A stretch of 64,000 nt of DNA from Pseudomonas sp. MRSN 12121 (GTDB taxonomy: Bacteria; Pseudomonadota; Gammaproteobacteria; Pseudomonadales; Pseudomonadaceae): NCBI RefSeq assembly GCF_000931465.1, contig NZ_CP010892.1, forward strand, positions 1,116,001-1,180,000, in the 5' to 3' direction. Within the stretch, counting starts at the first letter, position 1; the number at the start of each line of letters is the position of its first letter. The position numbers and the translations under genes are program-made. Positions 1-7,552 of the stretch are shown here, piece by piece. The notes below the pieces were generated by a model, which had not been told where the DNA came from, did not search any database, and saw only the letters and a program-made list of their open reading frames with translations.

Positions 1-326
1 TCGTGTTCGCCGCCGGCTTCTGCATCATCGGCGGCCAATTGACCCTGAATGCGTTCGCCAGCAACTTCTACCCGGCCCAGGTGCGCGCCACCGGCACCGG
101 CTGGGCCCTGGGCGTCGGTCGTTTCGGCTCGATCCTCGGGCCGCTGTTCGGCAGCCTGCTGCTGGCGATGCACATCCCGGTGCAGCAGATCTTTTTCTTC
201 TGTGCGATTCCGGCGGTGGTGGCGGCATTGCTGATCATCCAGGTGCGCTCGCCCGAAGCGGGTTCGATCGCGACACCTGAACAGCAGGATGCGCTGGCGG
301 CGAAGTTCGCTCGCGAGCAGCGCTGA
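1..326 (+). CDS. MFS transporter, C-terminal part (aromatic acid:H+ symporter type)
   Basis: Only the last 108 codons lie in the window; the gene starts upstream. The segment has two clear hydrophobic stretches (IIGGQLTLNAFASNFYP and IFFFCAIPAVVAALLIIQV) separated by a loop with the motif YPAQVRATGTGWALGVGR, typical of the last third of AAHS-family (PcaK/BenK-like) major facilitator proteins, where a conserved Arg-Ala-Thr-Gly precedes helix 11. It ends in a short charged tail. Family assignment is from this motif; the substrate cannot be read from so short a piece. A REP doublet follows the stop. Confidence 0.75.
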   Translation, partial: VFAAGFCIIGGQLTLNAFASNFYPAQVRATGTGWALGVGRFGSILGPLFGSLLLAMHIPVQQIFFFCAIPAVVAALLIIQVRSPEAGSIATPEQQDALAAKFAREQR

Positions 327-330
327 GGTT

Positions 331-414
331 CTGTAGGAGCGAAGCTTGCTCGCGATGGCGTCGGGGCTGGCCCACCGTGTCGTCTTCATCGCCGGCAAGC
401 CTGGCTCCTACGGG
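331..414. repeat. REP doublet (REPIN, class I)
   Basis: Two inverted arms: GTAGGAGCGAAGCTTGCTCG near 333 and its degenerate inverse GGCAAGCCTGGCTCCTAC ending near 411. It separates two convergent genes (MFS and SirB1-like). Same family as many others in this window. Confidence 0.85.
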
Positions 415-426
415 CGTGGAAGCGGT

Positions 427-1230
427 TCAGTGGACGATGCTGTTGGGCGGCAGGTGGCCCAGGCGTTCGGTCAGGCGCAGGCGCTGGATCGGGTCTTCGC
501 TGAGCAACAGGGCGTGCTCCAGGTCGAAGCGTTCGGCGTTGGGGCAGTCCAGGCGCTGGTAGAGGCTGGCGCGGGCCAGGTAGTCGGCGGCGCTGCCGTC
601 GCCCAGTTCCAGTACGCGTTCGGCGTCGATCAGCGCATTGAGGTGGTCGTCGTGGCTCAGGTGCAGCTGGCGCAGGTTGCGCGACAGGCGCTGGAGCATC
701 TGCCGTGGGGTGGCGATGGCCAGGTGTTCGGCGCTGAGCTTGAGGTTCGGCCCGTACTGGCGCTCCAGCAGTTCGCGGCAATCGTGGGGGTACAGGCGCC
801 GGCCGCCGCAGGGGTCGAGCAGATGGTCGGCGCCGGGGACGCGCAATAGAAAGTGCCCGGGGAAATTGACCCCGACCATGGGGATCTCCAGGCGCCGCGC
901 CAGTTCCAGGGCGACCAGCCCCAGCGCCAGCGGCTGCCCGCGCCGGCTGTCCAGCACCTTGTCCAGCAGCGCGGCCTGGGGGCGCAAGGGCAGGAAGTCG
1001 TCCTGCTGGAAGCCCAGGTCGTTCATGCGCCGCAGCAGCGGCTGGCCCAGTTCGCTGGCCGGCAGCGGCGGCAGGCCGGCGTTGATCTGCCGTTGCAGCT
1101 CCTTGAAGTCCTGCAGCAACTGCTCCGGCGAGACCTGGGCATTGTGTTCGGCCGCAATCCACAGCGCCGCCTCGAAAAGCGCGGGCGGGGACTGTTGCAG
1201 GCAGGCGAAGAAAGCTTGACGCGGGTTCAT
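427..1230 (-). CDS. SirB1-family transglutaminase-like/TPR protein
   Basis: A 267-residue cytosolic protein with no signal peptide or membrane segment. Residues about 60-180 match the SirB1 N-terminal domain (transglutaminase-like fold): QDDFLPLRPQAALLDKVLD, RRGQPLALGLVALELARRL, VGVNFPGHFLLR and LLDPCGGRRL. The C-terminal 80 residues form helical repeats (NLRQLHLSHDDHLNALIDAERVLEL) like tetratricopeptides. The biochemical role of the family is unclear; it is widespread in Proteobacteria. The gene is monocistronic, convergent with the MFS gene, and divergent from the ldh operon across 184 bp. No catalytic triad can be assigned with confidence. Confidence 0.8.
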   Translation of the reverse strand: MNPRQAFFACLQQSPPALFEAALWIAAEHNAQVSPEQLLQDFKELQRQINAGLPPLPASELGQPLLRRMNDLGFQQDDFLPLRPQAALLDKVLDSRRGQPLALGLVALELARRLEIPMVGVNFPGHFLLRVPGADHLLDPCGGRRLYPHDCRELLERQYGPNLKLSAEHLAIATPRQMLQRLSRNLRQLHLSHDDHLNALIDAERVLELGDGSAADYLARASLYQRLDCPNAERFDLEHALLLSEDPIQRLRLTERLGHLPPNSIVH

Positions 1231-1414
1231 CTGAATCTCCGGCGGATGCCTCGTTTTAGCGCCGTCGCAAGCGTTCGTCCAGTGCCGTACACAGGCGGTA
1301 GCAGGTTATTTCCCAAAGCCAGAATAGCCCGGGGGCTTATTCCCGCGCGCTCCAGCAATTTTCGGGCGCAAGCCTATACTGGCGTCTACAAGAAGTGATT
1401 CGGGAGCCCGGTTC

Positions 1415-2434
1415 ATGTTCGCTCTCATGCAAAGCACTCGCCTTGAATCGCTGCACCTGAGCGTTGATCCGGTCACCGGGTTGAAGGCGGTGATTGCCAT
1501 TCATAACAGCCGCCTGGGGCCCGCCCTCGGGGGCTGTCGCTACCTTGCCTACCCCGACGACGAAAGTGCCGTGGTCGACGCCGTGCACCTGGCCCAAGGC
1601 ATGAGCTACAAGGCCGCCCTGGCCGGCTTGCCCCAGGGCGGCGGCAAGGCCGTGATCATCCGCGCGCCGCATGTCGAAAGCCGCGCTGCGCTGTTCGAGG
1701 CCTTCGGGCGCTGTATCGAGCAACTCGATGGGCGCTTCATCACTGCGATCGACAGTGGCACCTCGGTCGCCGACATGGATTGCATCGCCCAACAGACCCG
1801 GCACGTCACCAGCACCAGTGCGGCCGGCGATCCTTCGCCGCATGCCGCCATGGGGGTGTTCACCGGTATCCGCGCCACCGCCATGGCGCGCTTGGGCAGC
1901 GACAACCTCGAGGGGCTGCGGGTGGCGGTCCAGGGCCTGGGCAATGTCGGCTACGCCCTTGCCGAGCAACTGCATGCGGCGGGCGCCGAGCTGCTGGTCA
2001 GCGATATCGACCCCGGCAAGGTGCAACTGGCCATGGAGCAACTGGGCGCCCACCCGGTCGCCAACGAAGCCTTGCTCAGCACCCCGTGCGACATCCTCGC
2101 GCCCTGCGGGCTGGGCGGCGTGCTCAACAGCCACAGCGTGGCGCAACTGCGCTGTGCGGCGGTGGCCGGTTCGGCCAACAACCAGCTGACCAACCTGCAG
2201 GTCGCCGACCAGCTGGAGAACCGCGGCATCCTCTACGCGCCGGACTATGTGATCAACGCCGGCGGGCTGATCTACGTCTCGCTCAGGCACCGTGGCGCGG
2301 AACTGCCGACCATCACCGCCCATCTGTCGAAAATCAGCCAGCGCCTCACCGAAGTCTTCGCGCACGCCCAGGCGGAAAAACGTTCGCCGGCGCGGGTGGC
2401 CGACGACTTGGCGGAGCGCGTGCTGTACCGCTAG
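1415..2434 (+). CDS. ldh: Leucine (Leu/Phe/Val) dehydrogenase
   Basis: NAD-dependent oxidative deamination of branched-chain amino acids to 2-oxo acids. The 339-residue protein carries the Glu/Leu/Phe/Val dehydrogenase signature: GPALGGCRY (35-43), catalytic-region lysines in GMSYKAALAGLPQGGGKAV (K66 and K78), and a Rossmann motif VQGLGNVG at 172-179. It is the first gene of an operon continuing with E1alpha, E1beta and E2 of a 2-oxo acid dehydrogenase. The same order is known in P. aeruginosa (PA3418-PA3415, recalled). A second in-frame ATG five codons in is possible; the first was kept. A TATACT hexamer at 1375-1380 is a possible -10, without a convincing -35. Confidence 0.9.
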   Translation: MFALMQSTRLESLHLSVDPVTGLKAVIAIHNSRLGPALGGCRYLAYPDDESAVVDAVHLAQGMSYKAALAGLPQGGGKAVIIRAPHVESRAALFEAFGRCIEQLDGRFITAIDSGTSVADMDCIAQQTRHVTSTSAAGDPSPHAAMGVFTGIRATAMARLGSDNLEGLRVAVQGLGNVGYALAEQLHAAGAELLVSDIDPGKVQLAMEQLGAHPVANEALLSTPCDILAPCGLGGVLNSHSVAQLRCAAVAGSANNQLTNLQVADQLENRGILYAPDYVINAGGLIYVSLRHRGAELPTITAHLSKISQRLTEVFAHAQAEKRSPARVADDLAERVLYR

Positions 2435-2530
2435 GCGAAGGCCTTACCCGGCCGTCTCGCCCTGTAGCCCCGCGTCACAAGCGCGGGGCGCAACGACCGC
2501 ACGCTGACCCGGCGTGCCAGGAGCCCTGTG

Positions 2531-3625
2531 ATGCCGCACAAGGTTGCGCTTCCCTATACCCGTCATTTATCTGCGGACGGCCAGTTGCTCGGCGACCTGC
2601 CGGCCTGGGCCGACGACTTCAACCTGTTGACCCGCCTCTACCGACAGATGGTGCTGACCCGCCTGTTCGATCAGAAAGCCGTGGCCCTGCAACGCACCGG
2701 ACGCATCGGCACCTACGCGCCGACCCTCGGCCAGGAAGCCATTGGCGTGGCCATCGGCAGCCTGATGCGACCCGAAGACGTGCTGGTGCCGTATTACCGC
2801 GACACCGCCGTGCAACTGATGCGCGGGGTGCGCATGGAGGAAATCCTGCTGTACTGGGGCGGCGACGAGCGCGGCAGCGATTTCGCCGACCCGGCGGTGG
2901 CCGAGGACTTTCCGATCTGCGTGCCGATCGCTACCCAGGCCCTGCATGCCTGCGGCGTCGCCAGTGCGTTCAAGATTCGTGGCGAACACCGGGTGGCGGT
3001 GACCACTTGTGGCGACGGCGCCACCAGCAAGGGGGATTTTCTCGAAGCCCTCAACGTGGCGGGCGCCTGGCAGTTGCCGGTGGTTTTCGTGGTCAACAAC
3101 AACCAGTGGGCGATCTCGGTGCCACGGCGCATCCAGTGCGGCGCGCCGACCCTGGCGCAGAAAGCCGTCGGCGCCGGTTTCCATGGCGAGCAGGTGGATG
3201 GCAACGACATGCTCGCGGTATACGACCGGATGCGGGCCGCCCTGGAGCGGGCCCGGCAGGGCAAGGGCCCGGTGTTGCTGGAATGCCTGAGCTATCGCCT
3301 GGGCGACCACACCACGGCCGACGATGCCACCCGCTACCGCGCCGCCGACGAGGTCAGGCAGGCCTGGCTGGAAGAGCCGGTCAAGCGCTTGCAACGCTTC
3401 ATGGCCGGGCAGGGCGTGTGGGACGAGAACCGCGAGCAGGCGCTGATCGCCGAATGCCAGGCGTTGGTGCAGCGCGCTGTGGATAACTTCGAGGCCGCGG
3501 GCACCCAGGCGCCGGAATCGGTGCTGGAGCATGTCTACGCCCAATGGCCGGCGGCCCTGGCCGAGCAGCGCGAGTGGCTCCTCGAACGGCTGGCGCGGCG
3601 CGAGGGAGGGGCAGGCCATGAGTAA
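2531..3625 (+). CDS. 2-oxo acid dehydrogenase E1 component, alpha subunit
   Basis: Thiamine-diphosphate-dependent decarboxylase subunit of a branched-chain 2-oxo acid or pyruvate-type dehydrogenase complex. The TPP-binding motif is complete: GDGATSKGDFLEALN through FVVNNNQWAIS (about 160-195). The substrate-entry region GRIGTYAPTLGQEA and the phosphorylation-loop equivalent YRLGDHTTADDATRYR are also seen. A GTG codon directly precedes the chosen ATG at 2531, so the start could be one codon earlier. The 3' end overlaps the E1beta start by 8 bp, indicating translational coupling. Position after ldh suggests that ldh supplies the 2-oxo acid; the substrate is inferred, not proven. Confidence 0.88.
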   Translation: MPHKVALPYTRHLSADGQLLGDLPAWADDFNLLTRLYRQMVLTRLFDQKAVALQRTGRIGTYAPTLGQEAIGVAIGSLMRPEDVLVPYYRDTAVQLMRGVRMEEILLYWGGDERGSDFADPAVAEDFPICVPIATQALHACGVASAFKIRGEHRVAVTTCGDGATSKGDFLEALNVAGAWQLPVVFVVNNNQWAISVPRRIQCGAPTLAQKAVGAGFHGEQVDGNDMLAVYDRMRAALERARQGKGPVLLECLSYRLGDHTTADDATRYRAADEVRQAWLEEPVKRLQRFMAGQGVWDENREQALIAECQALVQRAVDNFEAAGTQAPESVLEHVYAQWPAALAEQREWLLERLARREGGAGHE

Positions 3626-4604
3626 CGGCACCTGCAGTCTGCTGGAAGCGGTGAACCTGGCCTTGCACCGGGCCATGGCCGAGGACGAGAACGTGATCGT
3701 CCTCGGTGAGGACGTCGGGGTGAACGGCGGGGTGTTCCGCGCGACCCAGGGGCTGCGTGACAGTTTCGGTTTCAAGCGGGTGATCGACTCGCCGCTGGCG
3801 GAAACCATGCTCGGCGGGCTGGTGGTGGGCATGGCCGCCCAGGGCCTGAAACCGGTGCTGGAAATCCAGTTCATGGGCTTCATCTACGCCAGCATGGAGC
3901 ACCTGGTGTCCCATGCCAGCCGCATGCGCAATCGCACTCGGGGGCGCATCACCTGCCCGATGGTGCTGCGCACGCCCATGGGCGCGGGCATTCGCGCGCC
4001 GGAGCATCACAGCGAGAGCACCGAGGCGCTGTTCGCTCATATCCCGGGCTTGCGGGTGCTGGTGCCGTCTTCGCCGGCGCGGGCCTACGGCCTGCTGCTG
4101 GCGGCCATCGACGATCCCGACCCGGTGCTGTTCCTCGAGCCGACCCGGCTCTACCGCATGAACCCGCAACCGCTGGTGGACGACGGCAGGCGCTTGCCGC
4201 TGGACAGCTGCTTCACCCTGCGCGAAGGCAGCGACATCACCCTGGTCAGCTGGGGCGCGAGCATCGTCGAGACCTTGCAGGCCGCCGCCGTGCTGGCCGA
4301 GCAGGGGGTGTCGGCGGAAGTGATCGACGTCGCCTGCATCAAGCCGCTGGACCTCGACACCCTGGAGGCCTCGGTGCGCAAGACCGGGCGTTGTGTGATC
4401 GTGCACGAGGCACCGCGCACCTGCGGCGTCGGCGCGGAAATCGCCGCCAGCCTGTATGAGCGGGTCCTGCTGGAGTTGCAGGCGCCGATCCTGCGGGTCA
4501 CCGCGCCCGACATCCCGCCGCCGCTGTATCGCCTGGAGTCGCTGTACATCCCCGGCGTCGAGGACATTCTTCACGCCTGCGACAGCGCCCTGAACTTCGC
4601 CTGA
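3618..4604 (+). CDS. 2-oxo acid dehydrogenase E1 component, beta subunit
   Basis: A 328-residue partner of the preceding alpha subunit. The beta-subunit signatures are present: AMAEDENVIVLGEDVG, GVFRATQGL, SPLAETMLGGLVVGMAAQGLK and MVLRTPMGAG, then the transketolase C-terminal domain (DITLVSWGASIVE, VIDVACIKPLDLDTL, GRCVIVHEAPR). The ATG at 3618 lies inside the last codons of the alpha gene. A longer in-frame extension starting at 3531 exists but only overlaps the upstream gene and lacks family similarity, so it was not used. Eleven bases separate its stop from the E2 ATG, with an AGGAGG-like ribosome site between. Confidence 0.9.
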   Translation: MSNGTCSLLEAVNLALHRAMAEDENVIVLGEDVGVNGGVFRATQGLRDSFGFKRVIDSPLAETMLGGLVVGMAAQGLKPVLEIQFMGFIYASMEHLVSHASRMRNRTRGRITCPMVLRTPMGAGIRAPEHHSESTEALFAHIPGLRVLVPSSPARAYGLLLAAIDDPDPVLFLEPTRLYRMNPQPLVDDGRRLPLDSCFTLREGSDITLVSWGASIVETLQAAAVLAEQGVSAEVIDVACIKPLDLDTLEASVRKTGRCVIVHEAPRTCGVGAEIAASLYERVLLELQAPILRVTAPDIPPPLYRLESLYIPGVEDILHACDSALNFA

Positions 4605-4614
4605 GGAGGCCGCG

Positions 4615-5724
4615 ATGAAATATTTCAAACTGCCCGACCTGGGCGAGGGCCTGCAGGAAGCGGAAATCGTCGAATGGCACGTCAGGGCTGGCGACGAGGT
4701 CAAGGCCGACCAGTTGCTGGTGTCGGTGGAAACCGCCAAGGCCCTGGTGGATATTCCGGCGCCTTATGCCGGTGTGGTGGCGAAAACCTTCGGTGCTGCG
4801 GGCGACATCCTGCATGTCGGCGAGTCTTTGCTCGGCTACGAAGGCGAGGCGGATGCCGGCACCGTGGTCGGGCGCCTCGAAGGTGGCGGGGCCAGCCAGG
4901 AGGACCGCTTCTTTATCGGTGCCGCGCCTTCGACCCGCGAGCACCTGGCGGTCCGCGCCACGCCCGCGGTGCGGCAACTGGCCCGGCAACTGGGGGTGGA
5001 TGTGAATGCCTTGAGCGGTTCGACCCAGGACGGGTTGATCACCCGTGGCGATGTGGAACGCGCCGCGCAGCAGGAGCGCGAGCGCTTTGGCGGCGACCGC
5101 CTGCGCGGGGTGCGCCGCAGCATGGCGCTGAACATGGCGCGCTCCCATGCCGAAGTGGTGCCGGTAACGATTTTCGGCGATGCCGACCTGCACCGCTGGG
5201 GCCGGGCCCGCGACCCGCTGATCCGCCTGGCCAAGGCGCTGGCGGCGGCCTGCGCGGTGGAGCCGGTGCTCAACAGCGCGTTCGACGGCAAGACCCTGTC
5301 GCTCAAGCAGCACCGGCAGCTCGACCTCGGCATCGCCGTGGACACCCCCGATGGCCTGTTCGTGCCGGTGCTGCGCAATGTCGGCCAGCGTGACACCGAG
5401 GACCTCAAGGCCGGGGTGACGCGGCTGCGTGCGGACGTCCAGGCGCGCTCCATTCCACCCGGGGAAATGATGGGCGCCACCCTCACCCTGTCCAATTTCG
5501 GCACCCTGTTCGGGCGTTATGCCAACCCGGTGGTGGTGCCGCCGCAAGTGGCGATCCTCGCCGCCGGGGCGATCCGCGACGAGCCGGTGGCGGTGAACGG
5601 CGCAGTGGCCGTGCATCCGCTGCTGCCGCTATCGCTGACGTTCGACCACCGGGTGGTGACCGGCGGCGAGGCGGCGCGATTCTTCAAGGCATTGGTGGAG
5701 GCGCTGGAGCGACCGGAGGCCTAG
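4615..5724 (+). CDS. 2-oxo acid dehydrogenase E2 (dihydrolipoyl acyltransferase)
   Basis: The acyltransferase core of the complex. Domains in order: a single lipoyl domain (about 2-76) with the lipoylation lysine in VETAKALVDI (K42); a peripheral subunit-binding domain (about 115-150, ATPAVRQLARQLGV and DGLITRGDV); and the catalytic domain to the end. At 369 residues it is compact because the linkers are short. The catalytic motif reads FDHRVVTGG, where most E2 proteins have DHRxxDG, so the aspartate position is threonine. An E3 subunit is not encoded here and must come from elsewhere. A strong terminator hairpin follows. Confidence 0.88.
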   Translation: MKYFKLPDLGEGLQEAEIVEWHVRAGDEVKADQLLVSVETAKALVDIPAPYAGVVAKTFGAAGDILHVGESLLGYEGEADAGTVVGRLEGGGASQEDRFFIGAAPSTREHLAVRATPAVRQLARQLGVDVNALSGSTQDGLITRGDVERAAQQERERFGGDRLRGVRRSMALNMARSHAEVVPVTIFGDADLHRWGRARDPLIRLAKALAAACAVEPVLNSAFDGKTLSLKQHRQLDLGIAVDTPDGLFVPVLRNVGQRDTEDLKAGVTRLRADVQARSIPPGEMMGATLTLSNFGTLFGRYANPVVVPPQVAILAAGAIRDEPVAVNGAVAVHPLLPLSLTFDHRVVTGGEAARFFKALVEALERPEA

Positions 5725-5739
5725 TTTTCCACAGGCATG

Positions 5740-5774
5740 AAAAAGGCCCCGGGCGCACAACCCGGGGCCTTTTC
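5740..5774. terminator. Bidirectional intrinsic terminator
   Basis: Long GC stem AAAGGCCCCGGG / CCCGGGGCCTTT with a short loop, A-run on one side and T-rich on the other, between the convergent E2 and yebG genes. Confidence 0.85.
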
Positions 5775-5787
5775 ATTTTTGACCGGC

Positions 5788-6135
5788 TTACTGCTTGGCG
5801 GCCTTGCTCGCCTTGGCAGGCTTGGCCGCAGCCTCGGCGGCCGCGGGCTCGGGCTGTGCCGCCGGAGCCGCTGGCGCCTCGACCGGGGCGCTGAGCAGTT
5901 CGGACAGGGCGTCCGGCTGGCTCTTGAAGGCCTTGGCGAACACGTCGCGGTTCTTCGCCATGTAGATCCCGGCTTCTTCCACCTGCTGCTCGGTCAGGGA
6001 CGGCACGGCGTTTTGCAACACTTGCGCCAGCACTTCAGCCAGTTCGAGCATCTTGTCATGACGGTCAGCTTCGGCTTTATCCATGAACAAACGCTCCAGA
6101 TCTCGGCTGCTGCGGTATACCACTTCGACGGCCAT
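5788..6135 (-). CDS. yebG: YebG family SOS-inducible protein
   Basis: A small DNA-damage-inducible protein of unknown biochemical role. Residues 1-75 (MAVEVVYRSSRDLERLFMDK, ADRHDKMLELAEVLAQVL, EEAGIYMAKNRDVFAKAF) match the YebG domain. The last 30 residues form an Ala/Pro/Lys-rich tail absent from the shorter enterobacterial protein (about 96 residues). A perfect LexA operator lies 44 bp upstream of the ATG, direct sequence support for SOS control. It is monocistronic and convergent with the E2 gene. Confidence 0.9.
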   Translation of the reverse strand: MAVEVVYRSSRDLERLFMDKAEADRHDKMLELAEVLAQVLQNAVPSLTEQQVEEAGIYMAKNRDVFAKAFKSQPDALSELLSAPVEAPAAPAAQPEPAAAEAAAKPAKASKAAKQ

Positions 6136-6178
6136 TCACCACCTCACATGCCTTCACGATAATGGGTTTTTGCTACTA

Positions 6179-6194
6179 CTGTATTTATATACAG
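6179..6194. promoter_or_regulatory. LexA box (SOS operator)
   Basis: CTGTATTTATATACAG matches the consensus CTGT-N8-ACAG exactly and has an AT-only centre. It sits just upstream of yebG, a known LexA target in other bacteria. Confidence 0.93.
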
Positions 6195-6284
6195 CGCGAA
6201 GGATAAGCGAATCCCTTCGCCTTGAATAGTGGCTTTTCAATGTAGCTGGGTTTCGATCTTTGTCGCCGCTTCGGCGGCGATCCC

Positions 6285-6365
6285 GATCGCGGGCAAATCG
6301 GATCGCCGCCCGCTCGCTCCTACAGAGAATGCGATCTGTAGGAGCGAGGCTTGCCCGCGATGAGG
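6285..6365. repeat. REPIN, class I with variant arm
   Basis: Right arm CTGTAGGAGCGAGGCTTGCC is standard. The left arm carries an extra block (TCGGATCGCCGCCCG) before CTCGCTCCTACAG. This and the LexA box are all that was recognised in the 369-bp yebG-psiE gap; no convincing promoter for psiE was found there. Confidence 0.85.
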
Positions 6366-6504
6366 CCCTTGAGAGCCCCCCGGAAGTGTCCAGCCGCCCC
6401 CGATTGCCATCTCACTCCCCGACGCTGGCCTTTTTTCTGCATGCAGAACAACCGTCACGTCCTACCCGCATCATCCGGTCGAACCGACCTAAGGAAAAAC
6501 CATC

Positions 6505-7005
6505 GTGAAAATCAATTGGGCCGAAAAACTGCGGCAGAACGTCCATCAGCTGGCCGAGTCCCTGGGCAACCTGTTCGTCGAGTCGTTCCACTACCTGGCG
6601 CTGTTCGCCATTGGCGCGGTGACGGCCTGGGCGGCGGTGATGGAGTTCCTCGGGATGCTCGAAGTCGGTCATATCAAGATCGATGACATTCTCCTGCTGT
6701 TCATCTACCTCGAGCTGGGCGCCATGGTCGGCATCTACTTCAAGACCAACCACATGCCGGTGCGCTTCCTGATCTACGTGGCGATCACCGCGCTGACCCG
6801 CCTGCTGATCTCCAACGTGTCGCACCACAACCCGCCGGACATGGGCATCATCTACCTGTGTGGCGGCATCCTGCTGCTGGCCTTCTCCATCCTGGTGGTG
6901 CGCTACGCCTCGTCGCAGTTTCCGTCGGTGAAGATCGAGTACCCGCAACGCAAGGTGGGTGCCGGCTCCGGCGAGCACCCGGAAGTCGAGAAGGGCGAGC
7001 TCTAG
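6505..7005 (+). CDS. psiE: PsiE family membrane protein
   Basis: A 166-residue inner-membrane protein with four hydrophobic helices (about 28-50, 62-78, 87-103 and 115-133). YLELGAMVGIYFKTNHMPVRFLIYVAITALTRLLI is the conserved PsiE core (quoted as spanning residues 70-104). PsiE is phosphate-starvation inducible in E. coli; its function is unknown. The start is GTG at 6505 with AAGGA nine bases upstream; no ATG is better placed. No clear PHO box was found in the upstream gap. The stop codon overlaps that of the convergent DUF3509 gene. Confidence 0.82.
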   Translation: MKINWAEKLRQNVHQLAESLGNLFVESFHYLALFAIGAVTAWAAVMEFLGMLEVGHIKIDDILLLFIYLELGAMVGIYFKTNHMPVRFLIYVAITALTRLLISNVSHHNPPDMGIIYLCGGILLLAFSILVVRYASSQFPSVKIEYPQRKVGAGSGEHPEVEKGEL

Positions 7006-7334
7006 ATCGCCACGCTCAGCGGCGGTGGCCGATTGCCGCGCCGGCCCTCGACGGACGACAGCGGCAGCTTGAAGCTGTCGCTGTTGGTCATGGCTTCGAG
7101 GATGGCCATGGCGCTGTGGCCCTGTTCGATGGCGATGCCGAACTGAATGCTCTGCACCAGGCGTTTGAGCCGCTGCGGATCGTTGCGCTGTTCGGCGCTG
7201 ATCATGCGTTTGGCGACCACCCTGCCGGCCTTGGACAGGGTCAGCATGATGCTGCCGTCCAGGCCCTGGATGCTCAGGTTGACCCGGTATTCCGGGGTGA
7301 AGGCATCGGTAATCAGCTGAAAGGGATTGTCCAT
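7002..7334 (-). CDS. DUF3509 domain protein
   Basis: A 110-residue soluble protein, MDNPFQLITDAFTPEYRVNL at the N-terminus and ending SSVEGRRGNRPPPLSVAI, matching a small family (DUF3509) found mainly in pseudomonads. A core of beta-strand pattern (NLSIQGLDGSIMLTLSKAGRVV) is followed by two helices. Function unknown. A much longer open frame continues upstream of this ATG, but it is antisense to the transporter gene and was rejected. The gene ends overlapping the psiE stop tail-to-tail. Confidence 0.78.
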   Translation of the reverse strand: MDNPFQLITDAFTPEYRVNLSIQGLDGSIMLTLSKAGRVVAKRMISAEQRNDPQRLKRLVQSIQFGIAIEQGHSAMAILEAMTNSDSFKLPLSSVEGRRGNRPPPLSVAI

Positions 7335-7507
7335 GTGCGTCACCGCTTGATTGGATCGTGCTGACATTGACCGGCGTGGATCGGGATTGGTTCGCATTTC
7401 CTGACCACTGGCAGGTCGCTCGTCGAGGTTTGATAACGTCCGTATTCCTCGGTCCCTGCGAAGCAAGGGGCATGCCGGGAAATGCGCCGGCCAGCAAAAC
7501 CGGGGGC

Positions 7508-7540
7508 GAAAAAAAACGGACCAGACGGTCCGTTTTTCTT
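7508..7540 (-). terminator. Intrinsic terminator of the serine transporter operon
   Basis: On the minus strand the stem AACGGACC-GTCT-GGTCCGTT is followed by a run of T residues, just past the transporter stop codon. Confidence 0.85.
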
Positions 7541-7552
7541 TGGCTGCCCGTT

